This document shows positions 24,719-35,244 of a DNA stretch of 64,000 nt, piece after piece. Where the stretch lies: the NCBI RefSeq assembly GCF_900142775.1, contig NZ_FRCC01000009.1, positions 62,001-126,000 of the forward strand, given 5' to 3'. A program made the position numbers and the translations under genes. The first letter of the stretch is position 1. The number at the start of each line of letters is the position of its first letter. This DNA is from Flavobacterium flevense (GTDB taxonomy: Bacteria; Bacteroidota; Bacteroidia; Flavobacteriales; Flavobacteriaceae). A model generated the notes under the pieces. It made no database searches, was not told the DNA's origin, and saw nothing but the letters and a program-made list of their open reading frames with translations.

Positions 24719-25726
24719 ATGAGCGATTTATCAAAAATGTCTAAAACAGTAGTTTTTCACGAAGCCGGAACTCCGGAAGTATTAAAAGTTGAACAAGTAG
24801 AAGTGGCTTATCCCGGATCACAGGAAGTAAGAATTCAGGTTAAATCTATTGGGATTAACAGAGCCGATGCTATGTACCGTCAGGGAATGTATATAGAGAA
24901 TCCTGTTTTTCCTGCCCAGTTAGGTTATGAAGCAGCCGGAATTGTGGAAGCTGTAGGTTCGGAGGTTTCTAATGTAGCAGTGGGTGATGTTGTCAATGTT
25001 ATACCAGGATTTTCATTGCATAATTATGCTTCTTATGGTCAATACATCAATATGCCAGCATATGCAATACACAAATATCCATCTAATTTATCTTTTGATG
25101 AAGCGGCATCTGTTTGGACAAGTTATTTAACAATGTATGGGATGGTTGTGCATTCCGGACAATTAAAAGCGGGACAATTTGTGGTTGTTAATGCTGCTTC
25201 AAGCAGTGCTGGTCTTGCTGCTATTCAAATGACTAATTATGTTGGAGGAATTGCAATTGCTTTAACTACTTCGTCAAAGAAAAAAGAGGCATTATTGAAT
25301 GCAGGAGCGGCTCATGTAATTGTAACATCAGAACAAGATATTGCAACTGAAGTTTTAAAAATCACCAATAATGCAGGTGCGCATTTAATTTTAGATCCTG
25401 TAGTTGGTGCTAAATTCAGTAACCTTTTAAGCTCAGTTGCCGAAAACGGAAAAGTATTTGTCTACGGTGCATTGAGCCACGAACCAGCCAGTTTTCCAGC
25501 ATTTGATGTTTTGATGAAAACGCCCACTATCAGAGGTTATTCAGCAATTGAAGTAATGGGTAATATGGAAGTTTTAATACAAGCCATAACTTTTATTGAC
25601 AAAGGATTAGCTGAAGAAAAATTGAAGCCAGTTATCGATAAAGTTTTTAATATTAATGACATCGTTGCTGCTCATAACTATCTGGAATCCAATCAACAAT
25701 TTGGTAAAATAGTAGTGAATGTATAA
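24719..25726 (+). CDS. Quinone-oxidoreductase-like medium-chain dehydrogenase
   Basis: The 335-residue MDR-superfamily protein has an N-terminal GroES-like domain (VRIQVKSIGINRADAMYRQGMY, QLGYEAAGIVEAVGSEVSNVAVGD) and a Rossmann domain (AKGQ-type turn GQFVVVNAASSSAGLAAIQM). It lacks the four-Cys structural zinc lobe and the catalytic Cys of zinc alcohol dehydrogenases, so NADPH-dependent quinone or enone reduction is more likely. It is first after cassette A and fits a detoxification role in this cluster. Confidence 0.85.
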   Translation: MSDLSKMSKTVVFHEAGTPEVLKVEQVEVAYPGSQEVRIQVKSIGINRADAMYRQGMYIENPVFPAQLGYEAAGIVEAVGSEVSNVAVGDVVNVIPGFSLHNYASYGQYINMPAYAIHKYPSNLSFDEAASVWTSYLTMYGMVVHSGQLKAGQFVVVNAASSSAGLAAIQMTNYVGGIAIALTTSSKKKEALLNAGAAHVIVTSEQDIATEVLKITNNAGAHLILDPVVGAKFSNLLSSVAENGKVFVYGALSHEPASFPAFDVLMKTPTIRGYSAIEVMGNMEVLIQAITFIDKGLAEEKLKPVIDKVFNINDIVAAHNYLESNQQFGKIVVNV

Positions 25727-25747
25727 TTCATGTTAGTTTTGAAATTT

Positions 25748-25779
25748 AAAACCTTTGATATATATCAACGGTTTTTTTT
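25748..25779 (+). terminator. Terminator B of the duplicated cassette
   Basis: The hairpin (25748-25758 with 25765-25773) matches terminator A except for one mismatched position in the left arm, and ends in a T run. Confidence 0.8.
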
Positions 25780-25787
25780 ATCAAATA

Positions 25788-25822
25788 GCATCGTTTTAAG
25801 GCTTGTTTTCGATGCAATTTTA
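25788..25822 (+). promoter_or_regulatory. Promoter B of the duplicated cassette
   Basis: GCATCG (25788-25793) and CGATGC (25810-25815) form a perfect dyad around AAGGCTTG, and CAATTTTA (25815-25822) occupies the -7 position. It aligns base for base with cassette A around GGC.TG..TT.GATGCAA.TTT. Confidence 0.42.
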
Positions 25823-25867
25823 CATCATCAAACAAATAATAAATTAATTATCTAAAAATTAGAAAAA

Positions 25868-26230
25868 ATGAACAAAGACAAAATTATTTACTGGACCACA
25901 ACCGGAATTATTACTGCTATGATGCTTTTTAGTGCATTTGGCTATTTTACAAATCCTGACATGAAAGCGGCATTCGTGCATTTAGGTTTTCCTGATTATT
26001 TCAGAATTGAACTGGGAGTTCTAAAAGTTTTAGGTGCTTTAGCCTTGATTCTTCCTATGGTTTCAGGTAAAATAAAATCATTCGCTTATTTTGGATTTGC
26101 ACTGACATTTGTATCCGCTTTTATTGCTCATATTTCCAGTGCTGATCCACTGTCAGTTGCTGTTGCTCCAATTGTTTTTTTAATCCTGTTAGGAGTTTCT
26201 TATATTTTTTATAATAAAACAAATTCGTAA
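25868..26230 (+). CDS. DoxX-like membrane protein
   Basis: The 120-residue protein has four hydrophobic segments, the first at about residues 8-27 (YWTTTGIITAMMLFSAFGYF) and others at LGVLKVLGALALILPMV, FAYFGFALTFVSAFIAHI and VAPIVFLILLGVSYIFY. Loops match DoxX-like proteins (FTNPDMKAAFVHLGFPDYFR). These are small inner-membrane proteins linked in some bacteria to redox and quinone-related functions. It is followed after 5 nt by the pirin gene, forming an operon. Confidence 0.85.
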   Translation: MNKDKIIYWTTTGIITAMMLFSAFGYFTNPDMKAAFVHLGFPDYFRIELGVLKVLGALALILPMVSGKIKSFAYFGFALTFVSAFIAHISSADPLSVAVAPIVFLILLGVSYIFYNKTNS

Positions 26231-26235
26231 AAAAC

Positions 26236-27093
26236 ATGAAAAAACAAATAAGCAGTTATTCAAAAGGCCACCGGGCAGATGTTGGACCTTTATCTATTAT
26301 GAGAATACTACCCAATCGATACTCAGGTAAAGTAGGCGCATTTGTATTTTTGGATTACTTGCCTCCAGTTGTAAAAGAGAAAGTACATGTGGGTGGAATG
26401 GGAGCTCATCCGCATAGAGGAATTGCTACATTAAGCTATATTTTTCAAGGACAGAATGAACATTTTGATAGTTCAGGAAACTATGCGAAGGTGCATTCTG
26501 GTGGGATGCAATGGATGAAAGCAGGTAACGGAATTATTCATGATGAGAATTTGAATTACGATACTCAAGCGGATAATAAAATTGTGCACAGCTTTCAGTT
26601 CTGGATTAATCTTCCTGCTGCAAACAAAGCAGAAATGCCGGCATATTTAGCTGTACAAGCTAATCAGGTTCCCAAAAAAACATTAGCTGATGAAAGTGGC
26701 TTTATCAAGGTATTGGTTGGGAATTATGATAATTTAAGCGCAATAATTCCAAATTATACGGAGCAGTTTCTGTACCATATTCATCTGGAACCAGGAAAAC
26801 AATTCTCAATATACCTGGCAGACAAAATAGAAGTGGCCTCGTTTATATTTACCGGTAAAGTTAATTTAAATGATACTGAGTTTTCAGCTGGTGAATTTGT
26901 AGAATTTGACAGGAAAGGAGATGAGATTGAAATAAAAAACAATTCGGATACTATTGTTGATGTGCTACTTTTTGGGGGTGAAGAATATATAGAACCTATT
27001 GTGGCAGAAGGACCATTTGTAATGAATACAGCTGAAGAAATAACAATGGCTTATCAGGATTTTTATGCTGGAAAATATGGTGAGATTAAATAA
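26236..27093 (+). CDS. Pirin family protein
   Basis: The 285-residue protein has the bicupin fold of pirins. The N-terminal cupin carries the iron-binding block GGMGAHPHRGIATLSYIFQG with two His, followed by EHFDSSGN and MQWMKAGNGIIHDE, the usual third and fourth ligand region. Some bacterial pirins act as quercetinases or regulate pyruvate metabolism. Its partner genes (DoxX-like, quinone-oxidoreductase-like) suggest a role with quinones or phenolic compounds, as inference. A bidirectional terminator follows. Confidence 0.9.
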   Translation: MKKQISSYSKGHRADVGPLSIMRILPNRYSGKVGAFVFLDYLPPVVKEKVHVGGMGAHPHRGIATLSYIFQGQNEHFDSSGNYAKVHSGGMQWMKAGNGIIHDENLNYDTQADNKIVHSFQFWINLPAANKAEMPAYLAVQANQVPKKTLADESGFIKVLVGNYDNLSAIIPNYTEQFLYHIHLEPGKQFSIYLADKIEVASFIFTGKVNLNDTEFSAGEFVEFDRKGDEIEIKNNSDTIVDVLLFGGEEYIEPIVAEGPFVMNTAEEITMAYQDFYAGKYGEIK

Positions 27094-27169
27094 TTTCTTT
27101 TCTGCTAAATAAATAAAAAATAAATTAATTAATGGTATGACATCTTTGATGTTATAGATTGGTATAAAA

Positions 27170-27199
27170 AAAAAGACAACCCTTTCGAGTTGTCTTTTT
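27170..27199. terminator. Bidirectional terminator between the pirin gene and idh
   Basis: AAAAAGACAAC (27170-27180) pairs perfectly with GTTGTCTTTTT (27189-27199) across an 8-nt loop. Confidence 0.93.
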
Positions 27200-27222
27200 A
27201 AGTATATAATATTCGAAAAAAA

Positions 27223-29571
<2,349 letters not shown>

Positions 29572-29685
29572 TTATAGAAATAGCGGAATTATGGGATAAC
29601 TAACGACAAGGCTTTAAAATGTTATTTTTTTAAAAGAAAGTCTGTTTCTTTGATGATGATGATTGCATGCGGCTAACAGTCAAAA

Positions 29686-29723
29686 AAAAGTCCCGCCTCA
29701 TTGTTTAACGAGGCGGGACTTTT
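29686..29723 (-). terminator. Terminator of rplS
   Basis: A perfect 14-bp stem (29686-29699 with 29710-29723, core GTCCCGCCTC) with a 10-nt loop lies 20 nt beyond the stop of rplS on the minus strand. Confidence 0.92.
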
Positions 29724-29742
29724 ATGGTAAAGAGATAAAAAA

Positions 29743-30093
29743 TTATCTTCTTTTGTCTTTGATTTTTGCTTTTTTACCAGTAAGTTCTCTGAAGTAGAAA
29801 ATTCTAGCTCTACGTACAGCACCTTTCTTATTGATTTCAATTTTTTGTAAAGCAGGTAAGTTGATAGGGAAGATACGCTCAACACCTACTGAACCTGACA
29901 TTTTACGAATTGTAAAAGTTTCAGTACTTCCAGTACCTCTTCTTTGAATTACAACTCCTTTAAAGAACTGAGTTCTTGTTTTTTCACCCTCTTTAATTTC
30001 GTAGTAAACTGTGATTGTATCTCCAGCTCCGAATTCAGGGAAATCTTTTTTTGCAACAAATTCGCTATTAACGAAATCTACTAAATTTGCCAT
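29743..30093 (-). CDS. rplS: 50S ribosomal protein L19
   Basis: The 116-residue protein is full-length L19, which sits at the 30S-50S interface. Family blocks are FPEFGAGDTITVYYEI, RTQFFKGVVIQRRGTGSTETFTIRKMSG, GVERIFPINLPALQKIEI and RRARIFYFRELTGKKAKIK. It lies downstream of trmD in the same orientation, as is common, but with its own promoter and a leader that may be autoregulatory. Confidence 0.98.
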   Translation of the reverse strand: MANLVDFVNSEFVAKKDFPEFGAGDTITVYYEIKEGEKTRTQFFKGVVIQRRGTGSTETFTIRKMSGSVGVERIFPINLPALQKIEINKKGAVRRARIFYFRELTGKKAKIKDKRR

Positions 30094-30166
30094 TTTAATT
30101 GCTAATTATGGTTTAAAATCTAACCAACATTCACGGGTATCGCCAGAGGTTAATTAAATGTGGGTG
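30094..30166 (-). ncRNA. Candidate L19 leader (autoregulatory 5' UTR of rplS)
   Basis: The leader read on the minus strand contains TTAACC...GGTTAG around CTCTGGCGATACCCGTGAATG, and an alternative pairing CCCACATT with AATGTTGG. A ribosomal leader class for L19 in Flavobacteria has been described. I recognise the context and the GC-richer core, but I cannot confirm the match without a covariance search. Confidence 0.45.
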
Positions 30167-30174
30167 CAAAAGTA
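30167..30174 (-). promoter_or_regulatory. -7 promoter box of rplS
   Basis: The minus strand reads TACTTTTG, a full consensus match, about 73 nt before the ATG at 30093. Confidence 0.6.
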
Positions 30175-30285
30175 GTTATAAATTATGTAATTATAAATTA
30201 TAAATTGCTTTTTTTTTCGAAGAAAAAGAAAAAAAACTATGCTGATTATGTCACTATCTTTTCTCTTGTTTTTTTATTCTATTTT

Positions 30286-30963
30286 CTATTCTTCCAATAA
30301 ATCCGGACGACGATTTTTAGTATGCTCGTAGGCCATGTCTTCATTCCATTTGTCTATTTTGGCAAAGTTTCCGCTGGTTAAAACTTCGGGAACTTTCCAT
30401 CCTTTATAGTCGGCTGGTCTGGTGTAAATAGGGCCTGATAATAAACCGTCCTGAAAACTATCCGTCAGTGCTGAGGTTTCATCACTTAAAACTCCCGGAA
30501 TTAAACGGATTAAGGCATCGGATAAAACAAGAGCACCTAATTCACCTCCGCTTAATACATAATCCCCAATCGAGATTTCTTTGGTAATAAAATGATCGCG
30601 AACACGTTGATCTACTCCTTTATAATGTCCGCATAAGATGATGATATTCTCATACATGGACATGGTATTGGCCATTTTTTGGTTTAAAGTTGCTCCATCA
30701 GGGGACATATAAATAATTTCATCATATTCCCTTTGACTTTTTAAATGCGTAATGCAATCGTCAATAGGTTGTATTGTCATTACCATTCCGGCGCCACCGC
30801 CATAAGGATAATCATCCACGCTTTTTTGTCTGTTAGTGGTGTAATCTCTCAAATTATGAATATGAACTTCTACCAGACCTTTGTCTATGGCGCGTTTCAT
30901 AATAGAGCCCTCAAAAGGACTGCGTAATAATTCAGGTAAAACGGTAATAATATCAATGCGCAT
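30286..30963 (-). CDS. trmD: tRNA (guanine37-N1)-methyltransferase
   Basis: TrmD methylates G37 of tRNAs to prevent frameshifting. The 225-residue protein begins [21 protein letters not shown] and has [11 protein letters not shown], the knotted AdoMet-binding loops [13 protein letters not shown] and [22 protein letters not shown], and [20 protein letters not shown]. The ATG at 30963 is chosen because TATCTTTG (30996-30989) is the -7 box 25 nt upstream, so a start at 30999 would lie outside the transcript. Confidence 0.97.
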   Translation of the reverse strand: MRIDIITVLPELLRSPFEGSIMKRAIDKGLVEVHIHNLRDYTTNRQKSVDDYPYGGGAGMVMTIQPIDDCITHLKSQREYDEIIYMSPDGATLNQKMANTMSMYENIIILCGHYKGVDQRVRDHFITKEISIGDYVLSGGELGALVLSDALIRLIPGVLSDETSALTDSFQDGLLSGPIYTRPADYKGWKVPEVLTSGNFAKIDKWNEDMAYEHTKNRRPDLLEE

Positions 30964-30988
30964 GGTAATCTTCCAAATAGTTAGGCCG

Positions 30989-30996
30989 CAAAGATA
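30989..30996 (-). promoter_or_regulatory. -7 promoter box of trmD
   Basis: The minus strand reads TATCTTTG, 25 nt before the ATG at 30963, and excludes a longer reading of the gene. Confidence 0.62.
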
Positions 30997-31165
30997 CAAT
31001 TTGCAACTGTTTTTAGAAGTACATTCTGGAATAATGAATTAAAAAGGGTTGTCAGTGCTTTTTTAGCATAACAAATAAAAGAAATTGTAAAGTTTTAGAA
31101 ATCATTTCCGGATACAATTCTTTATAACTAAATTTACTTTCCCCAAATAAAAAAATAATTAAGAT

Positions 31166-32173
31166 ATGAAAAATATGAAATATAAATTTAGTATTCTCTT
31201 GTTTTTAGTCACTTTACTTTCGTTTGCACAACAAGACAAATTAAAAGAATTAGATATTAATTTAAAGAACTACAAATATCCTTATCCGGTGCGTTTTATT
31301 CATTTATCGGTACAACAACAGGAATTGAAAATGGGATATATGGATGTAAAACCCGATAATTATAATGGCGAAAATATCATGTTGCTGCACGGTAAAAATT
31401 TTAACGGAGCCTATTGGAAAACTACAATTGCAGCTTTAACAAAGCAGGGTTTCAGGGTAATTGTTCCGGATCAGATAGGTTTTGGAAAATCAGATAAACC
31501 ACTGCGTTTTCAGTATACTTTTCAGCAATTAGCAGAAAATACCAAACGTATTTTAGATACTTTAGGAATTCAAAAAACAGCAGTTTTAGGCCATTCTATG
31601 GGAGGAATGCTGGCGACCCGTTTTACCTTAATGTATCCGGAAACGGTAGAAAAACTGATTCTCGAAAATCCTATTGGTTTAGAAGACTGGAAATTAAAAG
31701 TGCCTTATAAAAGTATCGATTGGTGGTATAAAAATGAACTGAATCAGAATTATGAAAAAATAAAAAAATACCAGATGGATAGTTATTATGACGGCAAATG
31801 GAAACCTGAATATGATGAATGGGTAAATTTAGTAGCAGGCTGGACATTGAATCCTGATTTTAAAAGATATGCCTGGAATGCTGCATTGACCTATGATATG
31901 GTTTTTACTCAGCCTGTAGTTTATGAGTTTCCAAATATAAAATGTCCCACTTTATTAATTATCGGAACAAGAGACAGAACAGCTTTAGGGAAACCATTAG
32001 TAAGTGAAGAGGTTAGAAAAACAATGGGATTGTACGAGCATCTAGGTAAAGCTACCCAGCAAAAAATTGCAGGTTCTAAATTAGTCGAAATCCCAAATAT
32101 TGGTCACATGCCTCACATAGAGAGTTTTGATTTGTTTATAAAACCGCTAATTGACTTTTTAGGAAATAAATAA
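31166..32173 (+). CDS. Exported alpha/beta hydrolase
   Basis: The 335-residue protein has a signal peptide (MKNMKYKFSILLFLVTLLSFAQ) and an alpha/beta-hydrolase fold. The oxyanion region is MLLHGKNFNGAYW, the nucleophile elbow is GHSMGGM, the acid is likely in LIIGTRDRTALGK, and the catalytic His is in IPNIGHMPHIES. The closest general group is epoxide-hydrolase/haloalkane-dehalogenase-like hydrolases, but the substrate is not predictable. It should act in the periplasm. Confidence 0.88.
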   Translation: MKNMKYKFSILLFLVTLLSFAQQDKLKELDINLKNYKYPYPVRFIHLSVQQQELKMGYMDVKPDNYNGENIMLLHGKNFNGAYWKTTIAALTKQGFRVIVPDQIGFGKSDKPLRFQYTFQQLAENTKRILDTLGIQKTAVLGHSMGGMLATRFTLMYPETVEKLILENPIGLEDWKLKVPYKSIDWWYKNELNQNYEKIKKYQMDSYYDGKWKPEYDEWVNLVAGWTLNPDFKRYAWNAALTYDMVFTQPVVYEFPNIKCPTLLIIGTRDRTALGKPLVSEEVRKTMGLYEHLGKATQQKIAGSKLVEIPNIGHMPHIESFDLFIKPLIDFLGNK

Positions 32174-32206
32174 CTTTCTAAGATTGTTTCTGATTTTTTG
32201 GACTAG

Positions 32207-32214
32207 TATTTTTG
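32207..32214 (+). promoter_or_regulatory. -7 promoter box 4 nt before the MFS start codon
   Basis: TATTTTTG fits TAnnTTTG. A TTG at 32184-32186 may be the -33 box. Only CAAA separates the box from the ATG, so the transcript is predicted to be leaderless or nearly so. Confidence 0.5.
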
Positions 32215-32218
32215 CAAA

Positions 32219-33403
32219 ATGAATTTATCTCAAAAAAATGTCCTTTTTATGGCAGTAGCCACAGGACTAATCGTAGCTAATATCTATTATTGCCAACCCT
32301 TAATTGTTCTTATTGCTAATGAATTTAATATTCCTGATGCCGATGCAGGAACAATTACTTACTTAACTCAGGCGGGTTATGCCATTGGGTTGTTTTTTAT
32401 GGTGCCTTTAGGCGATAAAATAGAACGAAAAACCCAAATATTAGCCACTACTTTTGCTACAGTAATTGCTTTGATCATTGCCGCTACAGCACAGAGTTTT
32501 TTAATTTTAGAAATAGCTTCTCTTTTAATAGGAATCACTTCTATTGTGCCACAGCTTATTTTGCCTCTTGCAGCTTCCTTGAGCGAACCGCAACAAAGGG
32601 GCAAAGTTGTAGGAACGATTATGAGTGGTTTACTGGTAGGAATTTTGCTTTCGCGAACATTGAGCGGATTTATCGGAGAAATTTGGGGATGGCGTGCCAT
32701 GTTCTGGATTGCTTCCGGCTTGTGTTTGCTGTTGTTTTTGATTATCCAAAAACAGTTTCCTTATAATAAACCAGATTTTAAAGGGACTTACGGACAATTA
32801 ATTTCATCTCTGTTTAGTTTGATAAAAGAACAGCCATTGTTAAGGGAAGCTACTTTGATCAATGTATTTTCTTTTGCTCAGTTTGGTGCTTTCTGGACTA
32901 CAATGGTTTTATTGCTTTCGACCGAACCTTTTTCGTTTAATAGTGCAACTATTGGTCTTTTTGGAATTGTTGGTGCTTCGGGAGCTTTGGCGGCACCTTT
33001 AATTGGAAAACTAGGTGATAAAGGGAATTCCAGAATTGCGGTGGGTTATGGTTGTTTACTGATTGCTTTGAGTTTTATGGTTTTTTATTTTTCTTCGACG
33101 AATATTATTGGGATAGTTATCGGAATTGTATTTATTGATATTGGATTGCAGGGAGTTCATATTTCCAATCAAACCAGAGTTTATTCCATCGTACCCGAAG
33201 CCAGAAACAGGATGAATACCGTTTTTATGTCCTTTAGCTTTTTAGGAACAGCAGCAGGATCAGCCTATGGTTTATTTTTATGGGAAATGGGCGGATGGTT
33301 TGCCGTTACTTTAGGTTGTTTGTTGTTATCAGTTTTTGCTTTTACGGTTTATGGACTGACTTATAAATCCGGACGGAAAGCTTTAGAAAGCATCAATGGA
33401 TAA
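32219..33403 (+). CDS. MFS transporter
   Basis: The 394-residue protein has twelve predicted hydrophobic segments and MFS signatures, such as the TM2-3 loop GLFFMVPLGDKIERKTQI and the matching loop IGKLGDKGNSRIAVGYG in the second half. It begins MNLSQKNVLFMAVATGLIVANIYYCQPL, like YnfM/EmrB-related drug or metabolite exporters. Substrate unknown. There is no Shine-Dalgarno sequence because the -7 box lies directly before the ATG. Confidence 0.9.
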   Translation: MNLSQKNVLFMAVATGLIVANIYYCQPLIVLIANEFNIPDADAGTITYLTQAGYAIGLFFMVPLGDKIERKTQILATTFATVIALIIAATAQSFLILEIASLLIGITSIVPQLILPLAASLSEPQQRGKVVGTIMSGLLVGILLSRTLSGFIGEIWGWRAMFWIASGLCLLLFLIIQKQFPYNKPDFKGTYGQLISSLFSLIKEQPLLREATLINVFSFAQFGAFWTTMVLLLSTEPFSFNSATIGLFGIVGASGALAAPLIGKLGDKGNSRIAVGYGCLLIALSFMVFYFSSTNIIGIVIGIVFIDIGLQGVHISNQTRVYSIVPEARNRMNTVFMSFSFLGTAAGSAYGLFLWEMGGWFAVTLGCLLLSVFAFTVYGLTYKSGRKALESING

Positions 33404-33415
33404 AAAATTAATTTG

Positions 33416-33423
33416 TAAATTTG
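33416..33423 (+). promoter_or_regulatory. -7 promoter box of the cyclophilin-FKBP gene
   Basis: TAAATTTG matches the consensus and lies 24 nt before the ATG at 33448. It overlaps a possible TTG start at 33421, which is therefore rejected. Confidence 0.6.
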
Positions 33424-33447
33424 CGCTTCAATAAAAAATTTAAAAGG

Positions 33448-34380
33448 ATGGAAAACGGAATATACGCTAAATTCAATACTCCAAAAGGGAGTGTTTTAGT
33501 AAAATTAACACATGACTTAACTCCAGGAACTGTTGGTAACTTTGTAGCATTAGCTGAAGGAAATTTAGAAAATAAAGTAAAACCACAAGGAACAAAATAT
33601 TATGACGGATTAACTTTTCACAGAGTAATTCCTGATTTTATGATTCAGGGAGGTTGTCCTCTAGGTTCAGGAACAGGAGATCCGGGATATAAATTTGATG
33701 ATGAGTTTCATCCAAGTTTGAAACATGACAAACCAGGAGTTTTGGCTATGGCCAATGCAGGTCCGGGGACTAATGGTTCTCAATTTTACATCACTCACGT
33801 ACCAACTTCATGGTTAGACGGAAAACATACTGTTTTTGGTCATGTAATCGAAGGACAAGATGTAGTTGATGCAGTTGCTCAGGGAGATGCTTTAGAAACT
33901 TTAGAAATTATCAGAGTAGGAGAAGAAGCTCAAAAATGGAATGCTGTTGAAGCTTTTCGTTCATTTGAAGGAAACCGTAAGAAACGTTTAGAAGCAGAAA
34001 AAAATGCTGCTGAAGAAGCAATGGAAAAGTTAGCTGCCGGATTTGAAAAAACAGATAGCGGTCTACGTTACCAGTTTATTCAAAGAGGTGAAGGTAAAAA
34101 AGCAGAAAACGGAAAAACAGTTTCTGTACATTATACAGGACAACTTCCTGACGGAAAAGTTTTTGATAGTTCTTACCCACGTAAAAAACCAATCGAATTT
34201 CCATTAGGACAAGGAAATGTAATTGAAGGATGGGATGAAGGTATTGCTTTATTGCAAGTAGGGGATAAAGCCCGTTTTGTGATTCCATCTCATTTAGGAT
34301 ACGGTTCCCGCGGAGCTGGAGGAGTAATTCCACCAAATGCTACTTTGATTTTTGACGTAGAATTAATGGACGTAAAATAG
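33448..34380 (+). CDS. Cyclophilin-FKBP fusion peptidyl-prolyl isomerase
   Basis: The 310-residue protein fuses two unrelated proline isomerases. The N-terminal cyclophilin domain (about 1-150) has [31 protein letters not shown] and [13 protein letters not shown] helical linker rich in Glu/Lys (about 160-195) leads to a C-terminal FKBP domain with [31 protein letters not shown] and [15 protein letters not shown]. No signal peptide is present, so it is cytoplasmic and likely a folding catalyst. Such dual immunophilins are known from Flavobacterium. Confidence 0.93.
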   Translation: MENGIYAKFNTPKGSVLVKLTHDLTPGTVGNFVALAEGNLENKVKPQGTKYYDGLTFHRVIPDFMIQGGCPLGSGTGDPGYKFDDEFHPSLKHDKPGVLAMANAGPGTNGSQFYITHVPTSWLDGKHTVFGHVIEGQDVVDAVAQGDALETLEIIRVGEEAQKWNAVEAFRSFEGNRKKRLEAEKNAAEEAMEKLAAGFEKTDSGLRYQFIQRGEGKKAENGKTVSVHYTGQLPDGKVFDSSYPRKKPIEFPLGQGNVIEGWDEGIALLQVGDKARFVIPSHLGYGSRGAGGVIPPNATLIFDVELMDVK

Positions 34381-34420
34381 TTCTTTAATATTCAGAATAA
34401 TCAATTGATTTTAAAATTAA

Positions 34421-34461
34421 AATCTCAGTTCATTGTAAAAAATGAATTGGGATTTTTTTTA
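34421..34461 (+). terminator. Terminator of the cyclophilin-FKBP gene
   Basis: A 14-bp stem with two G-T pairs (34421-34434 with 34441-34454) is followed by eight T. Confidence 0.83.
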
Positions 34462-34483
34462 TAGTTTCACTTTTGATATAAAA

Positions 34484-34509
34484 AAACACCTTCATGATAT
34501 GAGGTGTTT
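34484..34509 (-). terminator. Terminator of the Rnk/GreA-like gene
   Basis: AAACACCT (34484-34491) pairs with AGGTGTTT (34502-34509), with extra pairing in the loop, 12 nt beyond the minus-strand stop at 34522. Confidence 0.78.
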
Positions 34510-34521
34510 GAAAATAAAAAA

Positions 34522-34911
34522 CTACGAGTTTTTAGAATTTTTTACAGCAATTACTTTTAGTGTTTTAATTCCGGATGGTAGCTGCCATTCGACTTCGTCA
34601 TTTTCTTTAAAACCAATTATTGCCACGCATAATGGTGCTAAAACAGAGACTCTTCCTTCTTTAATATTAGATTGCGAAGGCATCACAATTTGAATGCTCA
34701 TTTGTTTTTGGATTTTTACATCTTCAACAACCACATGAGAATTAATTCGGATAATAGTTTCATCCAGCACGTCTTCTTTTTTAATAATAGCGCGATCTAA
34801 TTCTTGTGTAAGCAATGCAATTTCCCTAATGTTACTAGTGTCTTTTGCCTTTTTAGTCAATTCACGCAGCATGTTGTAATCTGTAAGTGTTAAAATAGGA
34901 GTAGGTTTCAT
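34522..34911 (-). CDS. GreA/GreB-family protein, Rnk-like
   Basis: The 129-residue protein has a short N-terminal helical region (LTDYNMLRELTKKAKDTSNIREIALLTQELDRAIIKKEDVL) and a C-terminal GreA/GreB FKBP-like domain (VVVEDVKIQKQMSIQIVMPSQSNIKEGRVSVLAPLCVAIIGFKENDEVEWQLPSG, in strands). The coiled coil is too short for a true Gre factor, as in Rnk, which binds RNA polymerase. It may influence transcription elongation. Confidence 0.82.
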   Translation of the reverse strand: MKPTPILTLTDYNMLRELTKKAKDTSNIREIALLTQELDRAIIKKEDVLDETIIRINSHVVVEDVKIQKQMSIQIVMPSQSNIKEGRVSVLAPLCVAIIGFKENDEVEWQLPSGIKTLKVIAVKNSKNS

Positions 34912-35244
34912 ACTATTTAAATTTAAAAGTTATTTATAAAATCAGAATCTTTTATCTCAGTTACTAAAATGGTTGTAATGCCTGAGATAATAAAATAGAA
35001 AAATGATAGGGAAATCCCAATCAGATAAAAATGTAATTTAAGAAATGAATCCTCCGTCTCGAAGAAAAATAGTAGGGAGCGGAGGTCTAATTGATAAAGG
35101 CTTTGCTATGTGGAAAAAAGGCAACAACATTTTGTTTTCCTGAAGAAGAAAACAAAAAAGAAGGTGTTGAAGCAAGTTGAATAATAGTCATAAACAATGA
35201 TTTTCCTAAAAGCAAAGTTAGTAAAGATTTATCGCTTTATGCTG
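34912..35244. other. Non-coding gap with three inverted repeats
   Basis: This 333-bp gap lies between two minus-strand genes. TTATCTCAG (34952-34960) pairs with CTGAGATAA (34982-34990), CCTCCG (35051-35056) with CGGAGG (35080-35085), and TTGTTTTC (35132-35139) with GAAAACAA (35148-35155). A minus-strand TAACTTTG box at 35220-35213 would give the Rnk-like gene a leader of about 300 nt containing all three. Confidence 0.5.

Noticed and set aside
34442..34693. An 83-codon plus-strand frame at 34442-34693
   Set aside because: It starts inside the terminator of the cyclophilin-FKBP gene and runs antisense to the Rnk-like gene. No promoter is visible.
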